Numbered from the stretch's first letter, positions 1 to 8,469 are shown. The stretch: 64,000 nt of DNA from JAPOQD01 sp964620555 (GCA_964620555.1 CAZUGZ010000005.1:4641-68640); one strand, 5' to 3'. The notes: generated from the letters alone by a model not told the origin. Made by a program: numbers and translations.

Positions 1-1
1 A

Positions 2-718
2 TGTGAAGATCTCGAGGTGGTAATCAATCTCCACATCAACGACGCAACACTGGCGACGCCCTCACCGGAATCGCCGGTGGATGTGTTTATCACCAATATG
101 CCGGTGACGCTGTTCAATACTGCTTCCGACATCGTATGGTCGCATATCTGCCGCAAATTCCCGAGGATCAAGTTTGCGTTATCCGAAGGCGGTGCCGGCT
201 GGGTACCGCACTGGAAGGAGCGCGCGGACTTCACCTACCGGCACCACCGCGCCTGGACTCACCAGGACTTCGGCGACACGTTGCCCAGTGAGGTGTTCAA
301 CCGCAATTTCTTTACCTGTTTCATCCAGGATCGCGTGGCCATCGACAACAGGACTCAGGTAGGGATCGACAACATGACCTGGGAGTGCGACTACCCTCAC
401 TCGGACTGCACCTGGCCGACATCACCGGAAACTGTTCACCCGGATTTTGCAGGCTGCACCGACGAGGAGATCAACAAGATCACCCACCTCAACGCCATGA
501 AGCTCTACCAGTTTGACCCCTTCAAGCATATGCCTCGGGAAGAGAGCAACGTGGGCGCACTGCGGGCAAAAGCGACCCACGTAGATCTCAGTTTTCTGAA
601 TTCCGAAGGTGTGATTGATACCAACAAGGATGGCGGTGTACCCACCATGGAACAGATATCCAGGAAAATCGCGGAGGCTTACGCCGCTGACAGCTGGGCT
701 GAAATCGGCGCTGACTAA
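2..718 (+). CDS. Amidohydrolase family protein, C-terminal part (5' end outside window)
   Basis: The reading frame is open to the left edge, so the start codon lies upstream. What remains is about 238 residues of the C-terminal half of an amidohydrolase_2 (metal-dependent TIM-barrel hydrolase) protein. It shows the SEGGAGWVPHW segment and the YPHSDCTWP segment, which carries conserved His/Asp residues of this subfamily. Family members are usually near 400 residues, so roughly 40 percent is missing. Members of this subfamily often sit beside luciferase-like oxidoreductases and acyl-CoA genes, as here; the substrate is unknown. A separate N-terminal remnant of the same family lies at 51.5-51.8 kb. 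The family call is fairly secure and the reaction is not. Confidence 0.8.
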   Translation, partial: CEDLEVVINLHINDATLATPSPESPVDVFITNMPVTLFNTASDIVWSHICRKFPRIKFALSEGGAGWVPHWKERADFTYRHHRAWTHQDFGDTLPSEVFNRNFFTCFIQDRVAIDNRTQVGIDNMTWECDYPHSDCTWPTSPETVHPDFAGCTDEEINKITHLNAMKLYQFDPFKHMPREESNVGALRAKATHVDLSFLNSEGVIDTNKDGGVPTMEQISRKIAEAYAADSWAEIGAD

Positions 719-770
719 TTGATTCTTTGGTACTCCCTCTGTTGGAGGGTTGCCCTCCTGAAAAAATCCA

Positions 771-780
771 GGGGGGGGGG
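771..780. repeat. Homopolymer of ten G
   Basis: Ten consecutive guanines lie in the spacer between the amidohydrolase and the luciferase-like gene, about 94 bases before the latter's start. Tracts this long are prone to slipped-strand length change. A short perfect stem, GGAGGG/CCCTCC, lies just before it at 744-758. Confidence 0.9.
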
Positions 781-873
781 TACCGTCGGTAGCGCACCAG
801 CATTTCATTCAGATCAAGGCGGCCTGAGGGATCGCAAAAGGCTTGAAGAATCAGATATCGAAGGAGGCGCTAA

Positions 874-2106
874 ATGAATAATGAAGACCTCGCTTTCATC
901 AAGGATCATGCCCCCAACATTGCTTTTGCAGGTACACTGGGAATGGAGATCCACCGGTGTGCCGGGATCGAGAATGCGCTGCTTGGAGTGCAACTTCGAG
1001 AAAAACTGAGGTATACCGACCAGGGTTTCACTGAGCAGAGTCAATCATGGATCTGGCGCTCTACCTGGCAATTGATGAATGCCTTGCTCAATGAAGTGCC
1101 CGATTATGAGGCATTCTATGATACTTTCTCTCTTACGGCTGCGGCTGCAATCAAAACAAATCACATAAGGCTGCACACTACAACCGATTGCTATCGTCGT
1201 CCCCCGGGCCTTATGGCGCAGATGATGCTCACACTAGACCATCTGTCGAGGGGCCGTGTCACTGTTGCTATTGCCATAGGTGAAGACAAGCAATTTATCC
1301 CTTACGGACTTGAGCGGACGTTGCCGCGAAACAAACGTCTGGAGGAGTACATCCGGGTTCTGAAAACCTTGCTGGGAGCGACCGAGCCGGTCACGATGGA
1401 CGGTGAGTTCTGGCCTCTCAAGGATGCGTTGGTCGCACTGCCCACTTATCGCGAAGGCATTAGCCCTCCCGTAATGTTGCGCGGAGGCGGGCCAACCGCG
1501 ATGAAAATTGCTGGTCGGGTCGCTGACGGTCTTGGTAGCTACCTGCCGGGGGCATACGGCAACAAGCTCGAACGCTTCGAAGAGGATCTCGCGATTTTCA
1601 GGGCTGAAGCCGAACGGTATGGCCGGGACCCGAAGGCTCTACCCGTCGGGGCGCCTTATTGCTGTGTCTTGTGTGAGAATGATGAACAGATTACCTATGC
1701 GCTGAAGAATCCGTATATCAGGGCGGCTGCACTCAATTTTGTGCCCCATGGAAAAATTTGGCGAGATTGGGGAGGCGAACACCCTCTTGGCGACGATTGG
1801 GCGCTTTCCAAGACCCATAATGCCACAATGTTTCGCGACCCTCGCGAAATGGAATCGATCCTGAATAAGATTACCGACGACGACATACAACAGTTGATCT
1901 ATGTAGGCACTCCTGAAGATGTGGCACAACGCTTTGCTCCATGGGCCAGTGCATGTTGGATGCAGCAGGCGCCGCTTGGTATGGCTGAGAATTTTGCATC
2001 AATCATTAACCCCGACATACGGCAGCTGGCTGAAGATGGTTTGCCACGTTGGCATCACCTTAATGTGCGTTTTCAAGAAGCCATGAATGAATGCCTTTCG
2101 AGGTGA
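874..2106 (+). CDS. LLM-class flavin-dependent oxidoreductase (luciferase-like)
   Basis: A 410-residue protein of the bacterial luciferase-like monooxygenase family, with the TIM-barrel pattern that binds FMN or F420. It includes a DHLSRGRVTVAIAIGEDKQF segment near residue 122 and a glycine-rich LRGGGPTAMKIAGRVADGLG stretch that typifies the family. The start is supported by the strong ribosome site GAAGGAGG seven bases ahead of ATG. It follows the amidohydrolase after a 155-base gap that holds a ten-G run, so the two may or may not be co-transcribed. In lipid-degradation islands such proteins are thought to oxidise cyclic ketones or aldehydes; that role is inferred from family and context only. 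Confidence 0.85.
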   Translation: MNNEDLAFIKDHAPNIAFAGTLGMEIHRCAGIENALLGVQLREKLRYTDQGFTEQSQSWIWRSTWQLMNALLNEVPDYEAFYDTFSLTAAAAIKTNHIRLHTTTDCYRRPPGLMAQMMLTLDHLSRGRVTVAIAIGEDKQFIPYGLERTLPRNKRLEEYIRVLKTLLGATEPVTMDGEFWPLKDALVALPTYREGISPPVMLRGGGPTAMKIAGRVADGLGSYLPGAYGNKLERFEEDLAIFRAEAERYGRDPKALPVGAPYCCVLCENDEQITYALKNPYIRAAALNFVPHGKIWRDWGGEHPLGDDWALSKTHNATMFRDPREMESILNKITDDDIQQLIYVGTPEDVAQRFAPWASACWMQQAPLGMAENFASIINPDIRQLAEDGLPRWHHLNVRFQEAMNECLSR

Positions 2107-2125
2107 TTATTCGCTCGAGTGGTGA

Positions 2126-2365
2126 ATGATGTTGGAGCCACACAATGATGGCGGGGAATATTTTACGGTGGATCGCCTCACATTGGCTGATATCAGTGTT
2201 TCTTATGCGCTGAAGCTCGCAGAGATAGTAGGTTATTTGGACAGGACACACCCGGCGACCAAAGACTGCTGGGAGAGAATCCAAGAGCACCCCACTTTTA
2301 TCAAGGCCATGGCGGTAAAGCATGACTTAGTCCTTGAAGCCCAAAGATCATCCAGCAAAGACTAA
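2126..2365 (+). pseudogene. Glutathione S-transferase C-terminal remnant
   Basis: An open stretch of 79 codons that matches only the C-terminal helical domain of a GST. The DRLTLADISVSYALKLAE segment aligns by eye with RFTLADISIAYAAILAE of the intact GST at 35.0-35.7 kb. The whole thioredoxin-like N-terminal domain with the glutathione site is absent, so no activity is expected. It begins 20 bases after the luciferase-like gene and opens a run of three truncated genes ending at 2900. The remnant is clear; whether the residual frame is translated is unknown. Confidence 0.75.
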
Positions 2366-2389
2366 ATGAAATACTTAGGTCATCTCTGA

Positions 2390-2647
2390 TTGATTCCCAT
2401 GATGGTTCATAGTACACAGCACCACAACCAAGAGCAGAGTCTGATGCGCCATGAGCGCCACGTAAATTATGGCTTTGGTGCCCATTCCTGCCTGGGTATG
2501 CACCTGGCGCGTATGGAGTTGAGCACTGCTATAGAGGAATGGGTGAACCGCCCTCCGGGGGACTTCAGTATCAAGCCGGGGACGCGGGTTCTGGGCCACC
2601 CGGGTGTAGTCGGCCTGACTTCTCTACCCCTGGTTTGGAATAAGTAG
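2390..2647 (+). pseudogene. Cytochrome P450 C-terminal remnant
   Basis: The last 65 or so codons of a bacterial P450, with the heme-binding signature YGFGAHSCLGMHLARMEL including the cysteine ligand and the usual SLPLVWNK ending. The I-helix, ExxR motif and everything before are missing, so the product cannot fold as a P450. The intact P450 at 28.6-29.9 kb has the same ending pattern (GFGWGPHMCIGMHLARLE). The codons before residue 19 look like unrelated sequence joined at a deletion. Confidence 0.8.
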
Positions 2648-2649
2648 GT

Positions 2650-2900
2650 CGCAAACAGTAACGTGGCCTGCAGCCAGTGGCATTACTGCCGATGGCTATG
2701 ATATCACCGGCAAAATCTGTACTCGGGATAAGCCGTCGGCGTGGCGATTCACCCGCAGGCGCCTGTAACGCCAGCAAATCGTGATGGTTCAGCGCGGTAG
2801 GCTTTAACGCCTCCAGCACCTCATCTGGGCCCAATGAAGGTTGTAACCGCTCCTCAGGTACTAGCTGGTTCTTGATTCGATCGATTACCCAGACCTTCAT
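2650..2900 (-). pseudogene. Zinc/quinone-type MDR alcohol dehydrogenase, N-terminal remnant
   Basis: About 80 codons matching the start of a medium-chain dehydrogenase/reductase. They carry PDEVLEALKPTALNHHDLLA and the STDFAGDIIAIGSNATG segment of the catalytic domain. Similarity stops near 2655, where the P450 remnant ends on the opposite strand, so a deletion or inversion joint lies there. The nucleotide-binding domain is missing. It lies downstream of the solute-binding-protein gene on the same strand and may once have been the last gene of that operon. Confidence 0.7.
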
Positions 2901-2972
2901 ATTATCGGGTAATTCAGTGATTGGATTGTCGCAATCCTGGAGGAATACAGGAGGGCTGTTTTTCAGAAGCGA

Positions 2973-4082
2973 TTAGCTGCCGAATTCGAAGGGTACCAGT
3001 TCAGTGGTGCCGTTGGCGGCCCGTCGAACGTTGAGGTAATCCAGGCCCTTGAAGCCGCGATGATCGTGGGGACCAAATGTTATGTAAGTTCCAGGGCCAC
3101 CTGTAGTAGCCGGCAACATACGGATGGTTTCCAGCCCGCGAGCCACAGCTTCGGGTGTGGCGATCTCCATGCGCGACAGCGCGGTCGCGATGCACACACC
3201 TATGTCATAGCCCGCGCTGGTGGCGCTGTTAGGTACCAGTTCCTTGCCGTCACTGGCGGACTTGTATCGTTCGAGCATACCTGTCAGGCGCGTGTTACGC
3301 TCGTCGTATTGGTCGATGCCGTACCAGCCGTCGATCAGTTTGGCGTAGAACTCGTTATAGGTAGCCTGCACAAACGCCGTGGTCATGATCCGTTCCGGGT
3401 CCCAGTCATTGTTGTTCCGCAAGCCGTTATTGAGCTGGCGCGCAGCCTCTCCGAACCCGAGGTAGGCCAGTGCATTGGCATTGGTTGACTTCAGTCTGCC
3501 CATAATTTCGGTCATGTCTTCCTCACTGGGGTTGGGGAAGACGTTCCCCACCCCGATGATATCCAGGCCGAATTGCTGACAGGCGTACTCGAAGAAGCGG
3601 TGGTACTCCAGGCCAATGCGGGAGGGGTAGTCGCGAACAACGGCGATGCGCCTGTGCCCGCGGCTTTTCAGCCACGCCGCCATATAGGCGGGTTCGTCTG
3701 CGAGGTTGCCATTGGAGAGATTGAATGCGTAATTTCCCACATATTCCTGTGTGCCGCAGATGGTGATAGCCGGCACGTGGCATTGCTCCACCTGGTCCAG
3801 AACGGCCAGGCAATTGTCTGTCGACATCGGGCCGGCGATGGCGAGCACCTGGTGTTCCTCCACGAGTTGACGGTAGACATTGCGCGATGCATATCCGTCA
3901 CCCCAGGGCTGGCCAACATGTTCGTTGGTGATCACTTCTGCTGGACGGTCGATGAGGCCGGTCTCGTGGGCTTCGTCCAGCGCGAACTTGACGGCCAGTG
4001 GAAACATGTCTGAAAGCCCCGGGAATCCTGGCAGGTCAACCATGACACCAATGCGATAGGGCGATGTGGGATTCTGTTCCAT
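2973..4082 (-). CDS. Periplasmic-binding-protein-like ligand-binding protein (branched-chain amino acid type)
   Basis: A 369-residue protein with the type-1 periplasmic binding fold of ABC transporter substrate-binding proteins (Peripla_BP_6). It begins at once with the fold strand YRIGVMVDLPGFPG near residue 9, and shows IAGPMSTDN near 85 and a second Rossmann-like lobe after about 140. The start has a good ribosome site (AGGAAG, six bases). No signal peptide, Tat motif or lipobox precedes the domain, and no ABC permease or ATPase lies nearby, so it may be a cytoplasmic sensor or an activator of an enzyme rather than a transporter part. It is the third gene after AveC-like and rubredoxin genes. 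The fold is secure; the role is open. Confidence 0.8.
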   Translation of the reverse strand: MEQNPTSPYRIGVMVDLPGFPGLSDMFPLAVKFALDEAHETGLIDRPAEVITNEHVGQPWGDGYASRNVYRQLVEEHQVLAIAGPMSTDNCLAVLDQVEQCHVPAITICGTQEYVGNYAFNLSNGNLADEPAYMAAWLKSRGHRRIAVVRDYPSRIGLEYHRFFEYACQQFGLDIIGVGNVFPNPSEEDMTEIMGRLKSTNANALAYLGFGEAARQLNNGLRNNNDWDPERIMTTAFVQATYNEFYAKLIDGWYGIDQYDERNTRLTGMLERYKSASDGKELVPNSATSAGYDIGVCIATALSRMEIATPEAVARGLETIRMLPATTGGPGTYITFGPHDHRGFKGLDYLNVRRAANGTTELVPFEFGS

Positions 4083-4107
4083 GGTATCTTCCTGCTCCTG
4101 CTTCCAA

Positions 4108-4344
4108 TTACTCTACAAGTTCGAAATAGTCTTTTGGGGACCCGCACTCGGGGCAAACCCAGTCATCCGGCAGGTCCTCGAACCGGGTGCCGGGTTCGAT
4201 GCCGAATTCAGGCAATCCCCGCGCCTCGTCGTAAACAAAGCCGCAGGTCATGCAGCACCACTTATTTATGATGATTCCTTTGTCGCCGATTATTGCAGCG
4301 GACCCGAGTTCGGCAGCGGTACATGGACATCGGGGCCAGGGCAT
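4108..4344 (-). CDS. Rubredoxin
   Basis: A small electron-transfer iron protein with the four ligands CCMTCG and CPECG (residues 31, 34, 64 and 67 counted from the ATG at 4344). The sequence in between, [20 protein letters not shown], is typical of rubredoxins. Rubredoxins are usually 52-55 residues. From the ATG at 4344 the protein would be 78 residues and overlap the AveC-like gene by 55 bases. An AAAGGA site followed six bases later by an in-frame ATA (4267-4269) would give a 53-residue protein starting INKW, which matches the family start (M-KKW type). The true start is therefore probably 4269 with a non-canonical codon. It may supply electrons to oxygenases such as the P450. Confidence 0.85.
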   Translation of the reverse strand: MPWPRCPCTAAELGSAAIIGDKGIIINKWCCMTCGFVYDEARGLPEFGIEPGTRFEDLPDDWVCPECGSPKDYFELVE

Positions 4345-5321
4345 GGAAAAGCGGTTTCGGTGCCGCAGATACCATTACTCAGGTAGCTCGGCAGGGCGGG
4401 GGTGGTGTCCATCTGGAACGAGATGATCCCCATGGCGATGGCGTACAACACATAGCACACGTTGAGAAGCCCGGCGATGGCGGCAAAGCGAAGGAAGTTG
4501 CGCCTGGCGGGAGAGCTGACCTGGTCGCTGCCGATCTCCACAAACGTCTGTCCCTTGTCATCGCGGAAGTACCACAGGCTGGCGGCCACCGTCTGCACGC
4601 CGCCCCACAGTATGGAATTGTAGAGCGGGAACTGGTACCACTCACCGCCCCAGAGGGACCAGGAATGCACCGTGCCGCTGAATACGTACAGCCCCATCCG
4701 CACCCAGGCGCCCTCGATGATCAGGTCCCCCAGGAATGCAGCGACGAAGCACACGCCCACCAGGCCTGCGGTACCGATATTCGGCCAGCGTGCCTTGGCC
4801 TTGCGCATGATCCAGGCGTAGAAAAAGCACAACAGAGGCACGATGGAGAGGTATGCGCCAATATTGAACAGCAGCGGTTCAGCGATCAGCTGTCCATTAG
4901 GCATAACCCATCCCGGGATGAAATTGGCCCAGGAGCCGTAATTGATCATGTGCGAATTATAGGTGTAGACCAATCGGAAGTAATTGGCGAGAGGGTCGAC
5001 CCAGAAGGTGGCGAGCCAGGCGAAGACGAAGAGGAGGGCGACGGTGATGCGGCCCTCACGACGACAGCTGCGCACCGCCCAAGTGATCACACCGATAGCC
5101 AGGATGGCGTTCAGCACCTGGAAGAATATCGCCAGGAAGGCGGTGTAGCCCGGTATGGGATCGGGCCCCGGATTTACCGGAGCAAAGTCGTCTGAGAGAA
5201 TCCAGCCCCCAAAAATATACACCTGCAGCAGCAGGAAGAATATACCGATAGCTGACCAGACGTGAATAGGCTCGGTTCTTTTGCCCTCGATAGGTAATAC
5301 TGCGGTGGCTTCGGCAGACAT
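4290..5321 (-). CDS. AveC-family (spirocyclase-like) integral membrane protein, copy 1
   Basis: A 343-residue polytopic membrane protein with about seven hydrophobic helices (near 24-45, 56-78, 91-109, 150-172, 182-203, 232-252 and 279-300). It carries the conserved [25 protein letters not shown] loop between helices 3 and 4 and an [16 protein letters not shown] segment. These features match the AveC family, whose founder performs spiroketal formation in avermectin synthesis; the function of proteobacterial members is unknown. ATG has a GAGGA site seven bases upstream. A GTATAC palindrome lies 29 bases before the start. The gene heads an operon with rubredoxin and a binding protein. A full-length paralogue is at 17.9-19.0 kb. 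Confidence 0.8.
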   Translation of the reverse strand: MSAEATAVLPIEGKRTEPIHVWSAIGIFFLLLQVYIFGGWILSDDFAPVNPGPDPIPGYTAFLAIFFQVLNAILAIGVITWAVRSCRREGRITVALLFVFAWLATFWVDPLANYFRLVYTYNSHMINYGSWANFIPGWVMPNGQLIAEPLLFNIGAYLSIVPLLCFFYAWIMRKAKARWPNIGTAGLVGVCFVAAFLGDLIIEGAWVRMGLYVFSGTVHSWSLWGGEWYQFPLYNSILWGGVQTVAASLWYFRDDKGQTFVEIGSDQVSSPARRNFLRFAAIAGLLNVCYVLYAIAMGIISFQMDTTPALPSYLSNGICGTETAFPCPGPDVHVPLPNSGPLQ

Positions 5322-5348
5322 TGTGCGATCCTCAAGCTTAACGGTAAA

Positions 5349-5362
5349 AAGTATACTAATAG
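5349..5362. promoter_or_regulatory. GTATAC-type palindromic operator or -10 box, site 1
   Basis: AAGTATACTAATAG, with the 8-base palindrome AGTATACT, lies 29 bases ahead of the AveC-like copy 1 start. The same word occurs in front of most other units of the window. TATACT also reads as a sigma-70 -10 element in both directions. Confidence 0.6.
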
Positions 5363-5414
5363 ACGGGGACTATATCGCAAGCTCCAAAGCACTGCAAGAA
5401 CCTGGGGAACCGGG

Positions 5415-6194
5415 CTAGATGCTCTTCACCAGGTGTCCGCCATCCACCACCAGGTTGGAACCGCTGATAAAGGAGCTGGCATCGCTGGCCAGAAGGAGCA
5501 GGACCCCGTTGAGCTCGTCCAGGTTGCCGGGGCGCTGCATGGGCAGGGTATCGAAGTAGGCCTTGCCTGCATCGCTGTCGAAAAACTCCGCATCGAGCTC
5601 CGTGCGGAAGTAGCCCGGGCTCAGGGCGTTCACCCGAATTCCTTTGCGGGACAGTTCCAGGGCCATGGAGCGGGTCATCTGGATCAAAGCGGCCTTCGAA
5701 GTGGCGTAGGCGGCATTACCGATGCCGACGCCCACGCCGTAGACCGAGCCGATATTGATGATGGAACCCGACTTCTCCGCGGCCAGCAGGCGGCGAGCGG
5801 TCTCCCGGGCCACCATCCAGGCGGCGCGCAGATTGGTGTTCTGGACCCAATCCCAGGACTCCACTTCTATCCGCATCAGGCTCTTACGATCGGCGACTCC
5901 AGCGTTGTTGACCAGGATTTCTACCTGGCCGCAGGCCGCTTGCGCTTCATCGAATCCTCGGGTGATCGAAACGCTGTCGGTGACGTCCATGGCGATGGGA
6001 TAGACGCTACCGGCCAGCTCGGCGCATTCATCAGCAAGCGCCTGCAAGCGATCCAGGCGCCGTGCGGCGGCGATAACCCTGGAGCCATTGCGACAGAGCA
6101 CCCGGGCGAAGTGCGCACCCAGGCCGCCGGATGCGCCGGTTACCAGGGCTACCTTACCTTCAAGATCGAACTGTTTGGCGTCGAGCTGATGCAT
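5415..6194 (-). CDS. SDR family oxidoreductase
   Basis: A classical 259-residue short-chain dehydrogenase/reductase. It has the NAD(P)-binding TGASGGLG at 19-26, NNAG at 96-99, and the catalytic Ser150 and YATSK with Tyr163/Lys167. It ends with GGHLVKSI, the usual C-terminal glycine pair region. Translation probably starts at the ATG at 6194 (AGGA nine bases upstream). It follows the fused acyl-CoA dehydrogenase by 34 bases on the same strand, so it is likely the second gene of that operon and may oxidise the hydroxyacyl-CoA or a ring alcohol. Substrate and cofactor choice cannot be read. Confidence 0.88.
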   Translation of the reverse strand: MHQLDAKQFDLEGKVALVTGASGGLGAHFARVLCRNGSRVIAAARRLDRLQALADECAELAGSVYPIAMDVTDSVSITRGFDEAQAACGQVEILVNNAGVADRKSLMRIEVESWDWVQNTNLRAAWMVARETARRLLAAEKSGSIINIGSVYGVGVGIGNAAYATSKAALIQMTRSMALELSRKGIRVNALSPGYFRTELDAEFFDSDAGKAYFDTLPMQRPGNLDELNGVLLLLASDASSFISGSNLVVDGGHLVKSI

Positions 6195-6228
6195 GCGTCG
6201 TTTTCCTGTTGCTGCGCTCAGAAGGTAG

Positions 6229-8430
6229 TCAACGGGGCAGTCCCAGCCCCTTCTGGGCGATCAGGTTGCGCTGGATCTCATTGGTGCCACCGCCGATGAC
6301 CATCATGATCGACTGGCGCAGCATATGCTCCAACTCGCCGGGAATGGACCCCGGTGTGTCGGGGTGCAGGGTACAGGCATTGCCCAGGATATCCAGGGCC
6401 GCCTCGCCCAGGCGCTCCATCAGCTCGCTGTTGTACACGCCGCTCATGGAGGCCTCGTGAATGGGAATGCCGCCGCTTTCGGTAATGCGGGTAGCGTTCA
6501 TCACCAGCTGTCTCGATGCCTCGATTTCCGCCGCCAGTTCGCCAATTTTGTTCCGTACCCAGCCATTTTGGGCGAGGCCACTCTGATCTTGGCGAATGGC
6601 TTCGACCAGATGGCGAAATTTTTCCCTGACGTTTGAGACAAACCCGCCCATCATTACTCGCTCTGTAGTCAGGGCGGCGAGGATTACATACCAGCCGCCA
6701 TTGACCTCGCCCACCAGCGAGTCTTTTGGGACGTGTACGTTATCCAGAAATTCCTGACAAAAGGTTTTGCCGTAAAGTGCCATGGAAGGTTGGATGGTTA
6801 TGCCCGGGCTGTCCATGGGGACCAGGAATACACTGATGCCGGCCTGAGGTTTTACCGCGTCGGGATCGGTGCGAGCCGCGAGCCACATGTAGTTGGCATC
6901 CTCGGCCAGGGTGGTCCAGATTTTCTGCCCGTTGATGACCCACTCGTCCCCCTCCAGCACGGCGGTGGTTTTGATGGAGGCGAGATCAGAGCCAGAGCCT
7001 GGCTCACTGTAACCCAGGCAGATTTTCAGCTCGCCGGCGGCCATCCGGGGCAGAAACTCCTGCTGCTGTTCAGGTGAACCAAACAGCATCAGCGCGTGCG
7101 CCTGGATTTCACAGGGGAGGATAATATCGTAGTTCACACCGGCGCGCTCGCACTCCTCGAGGAACGCGAGTTGCTCCAGGGGTGAGGCGCCGAGGCCGCC
7201 GAAGACTTCCGGCCAGGTGACCTGGAACAGCTTGCGCTCCTGGGCAGCCCTGGTAAACGCAGCCGGGTCGCTGGGCGGCCAGTGCTCCGCCAGCCACTGC
7301 CGCGTCTCCTCGCGAAACCTGTTGCCGGCCTCGCCCAGGTCGTATTCGGGCATATCCTGGCCGGCATTGAGCAGAAACGCCGCCAGGGCCTCGCGGGACG
7401 CGCTGACACCGCCGAGACGAACCAGGTCTGAGTGGATGCGCTTGAATTGGTGGGGTGCCTCATGTTCCTCGGAGTAACCGATGGCGCCGAAAACGTGGTG
7501 GGTCTCCAGTGAGGCCTGGCGCAAGGCGGTGCTGCTGAAGGCGTGGGCTGCGTCTGCAAAGACCAGCCAGTCCGGATTGCCGAAATCGAATGACTCGGCG
7601 GTGTGTGCCAGTTGTAGTCGAGCGGATTCCAGCCTCATCATGTTGTCTGCCAACTTGTGCTGAACTGCCTGGAAACGGCCGATGGGCTGGCCAAACTGCT
7701 CCCTTTCTTTGGCGTACTCCACCACCAGCTCGAAGCCGCGACTGGCAGCACCCAGCGAGCGCGCGGTCAGGAACAGCTTGCATAGGCGCAGCAACTCCTC
7801 ACCGGTGACAGCGGTGCTGTCAAACAGCGTGACGGGTGTGTTCTGCAGTTGTACCCGGGACAGGGCGGGGTAGGAGAGTCCTGGCAGTGGCGTTACGGTG
7901 ACAGGAACCTCTTTCAACTCGAGGCACGCCCAGCGACCATCGGCGGGAAAAAGCAGATGAGTCGCAACCTGTGCATCTTCCACGTGGTTCAGCTCGCCTG
8001 TGGCTGAATCGCCCGTGATCTCGACGTCTCCGGCGCCGGCATCCGCATCCTGTTCACCCAGGTGGAAAGCGACAATGGCGTCCCCCTGGTGAACACGGGT
8101 CAACAACTGGGTGGCGTCGTCACCCTGGCCATTGAGCAACCAGTTTGCCATTAGCGCACCACCAATGGGCACCGGAGCGCAGCGCCGTCCGACTTCTTCC
8201 ATGACGATGAGTGCTTCGCGCAATCCGCCTACCTCCGGATTGGTGCCCAGTGGTGTGAGGCCCAGCTCCACGAATCGCTGGTTCAGCTCCCGAACTTGTT
8301 GAGCGTTGCCTGCTCGCTCCACGGCCGCATCCAGTGAATCCAGGGGGCAGTGCTCCTCCAGCAGTCCGCGCAGCGCAGTGCGTAGCTGTTCTCGTTCCTC
8401 ACTCGATGGCAGGGTTTCAATCTGGTTCAT
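6229..8430 (-). CDS. Fused two-subunit acyl-CoA dehydrogenase
   Basis: This 733-residue protein is two acyl-CoA dehydrogenases joined head to tail. Residues 1 to about 365 match the short subunit type (AKEREQFGQPIGRFQAVQHK near 240). Residues from about 370 match the long type (LGYSEPGSGSDLASIKT, then GGGTNEIQRN and the closing GLGLPR). In actinobacterial steroid degradation such long and short types are separate genes forming alpha2beta2 FAD enzymes (established for FadE/ChsE pairs). Here one polypeptide could form the same unit as a dimer. It is transcribed divergently from a TetR gene across an 86-98-base spacer with a palindromic operator candidate. The probable reaction is alpha,beta-desaturation of a CoA ester in a side chain or ring. 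Confidence 0.88.
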   Translation of the reverse strand: MNQIETLPSSEEREQLRTALRGLLEEHCPLDSLDAAVERAGNAQQVRELNQRFVELGLTPLGTNPEVGGLREALIVMEEVGRRCAPVPIGGALMANWLLNGQGDDATQLLTRVHQGDAIVAFHLGEQDADAGAGDVEITGDSATGELNHVEDAQVATHLLFPADGRWACLELKEVPVTVTPLPGLSYPALSRVQLQNTPVTLFDSTAVTGEELLRLCKLFLTARSLGAASRGFELVVEYAKEREQFGQPIGRFQAVQHKLADNMMRLESARLQLAHTAESFDFGNPDWLVFADAAHAFSSTALRQASLETHHVFGAIGYSEEHEAPHQFKRIHSDLVRLGGVSASREALAAFLLNAGQDMPEYDLGEAGNRFREETRQWLAEHWPPSDPAAFTRAAQERKLFQVTWPEVFGGLGASPLEQLAFLEECERAGVNYDIILPCEIQAHALMLFGSPEQQQEFLPRMAAGELKICLGYSEPGSGSDLASIKTTAVLEGDEWVINGQKIWTTLAEDANYMWLAARTDPDAVKPQAGISVFLVPMDSPGITIQPSMALYGKTFCQEFLDNVHVPKDSLVGEVNGGWYVILAALTTERVMMGGFVSNVREKFRHLVEAIRQDQSGLAQNGWVRNKIGELAAEIEASRQLVMNATRITESGGIPIHEASMSGVYNSELMERLGEAALDILGNACTLHPDTPGSIPGELEHMLRQSIMMVIGGGTNEIQRNLIAQKGLGLPR

Positions 8431-8450
8431 TGTTGAAGTCTCAAAAAATG

Positions 8451-8469
8451 TTTCGAACGGTGTACGAAA
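8451..8469. promoter_or_regulatory. Candidate TetR operator between fused ACAD and TetR genes
   Basis: TTTCGAACGGTGTACGAAA is an inverted repeat with seven of nine base pairs matching around a central base. It starts 21 bases upstream of the ACAD start. Position, length and symmetry suit autoregulation by the divergent TetR protein. I found no second copy by eye. Confidence 0.55.

Noticed and set aside
744..758. GGAGGG-TTG-CCCTCC stem as a terminator of the amidohydrolase gene
   Set aside because: It is followed by A residues, not T, on the plus strand; the three-base loop and short stem make it a weak candidate.
1011..1016. GTATAC inside the luciferase-like gene (also at 11211, 12207, 22384, 25440 and 46781)
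   Set aside because: These lie within genes or gene remnants, lack the AT-rich flanks of the intergenic sites, and are explained by codon content.
8431..8450. TTG at 8517 as the start of the first TetR gene
   Set aside because: It adds four residues without improving the ribosome site; the ATG at 8529 is preferred, although neither is decisive.
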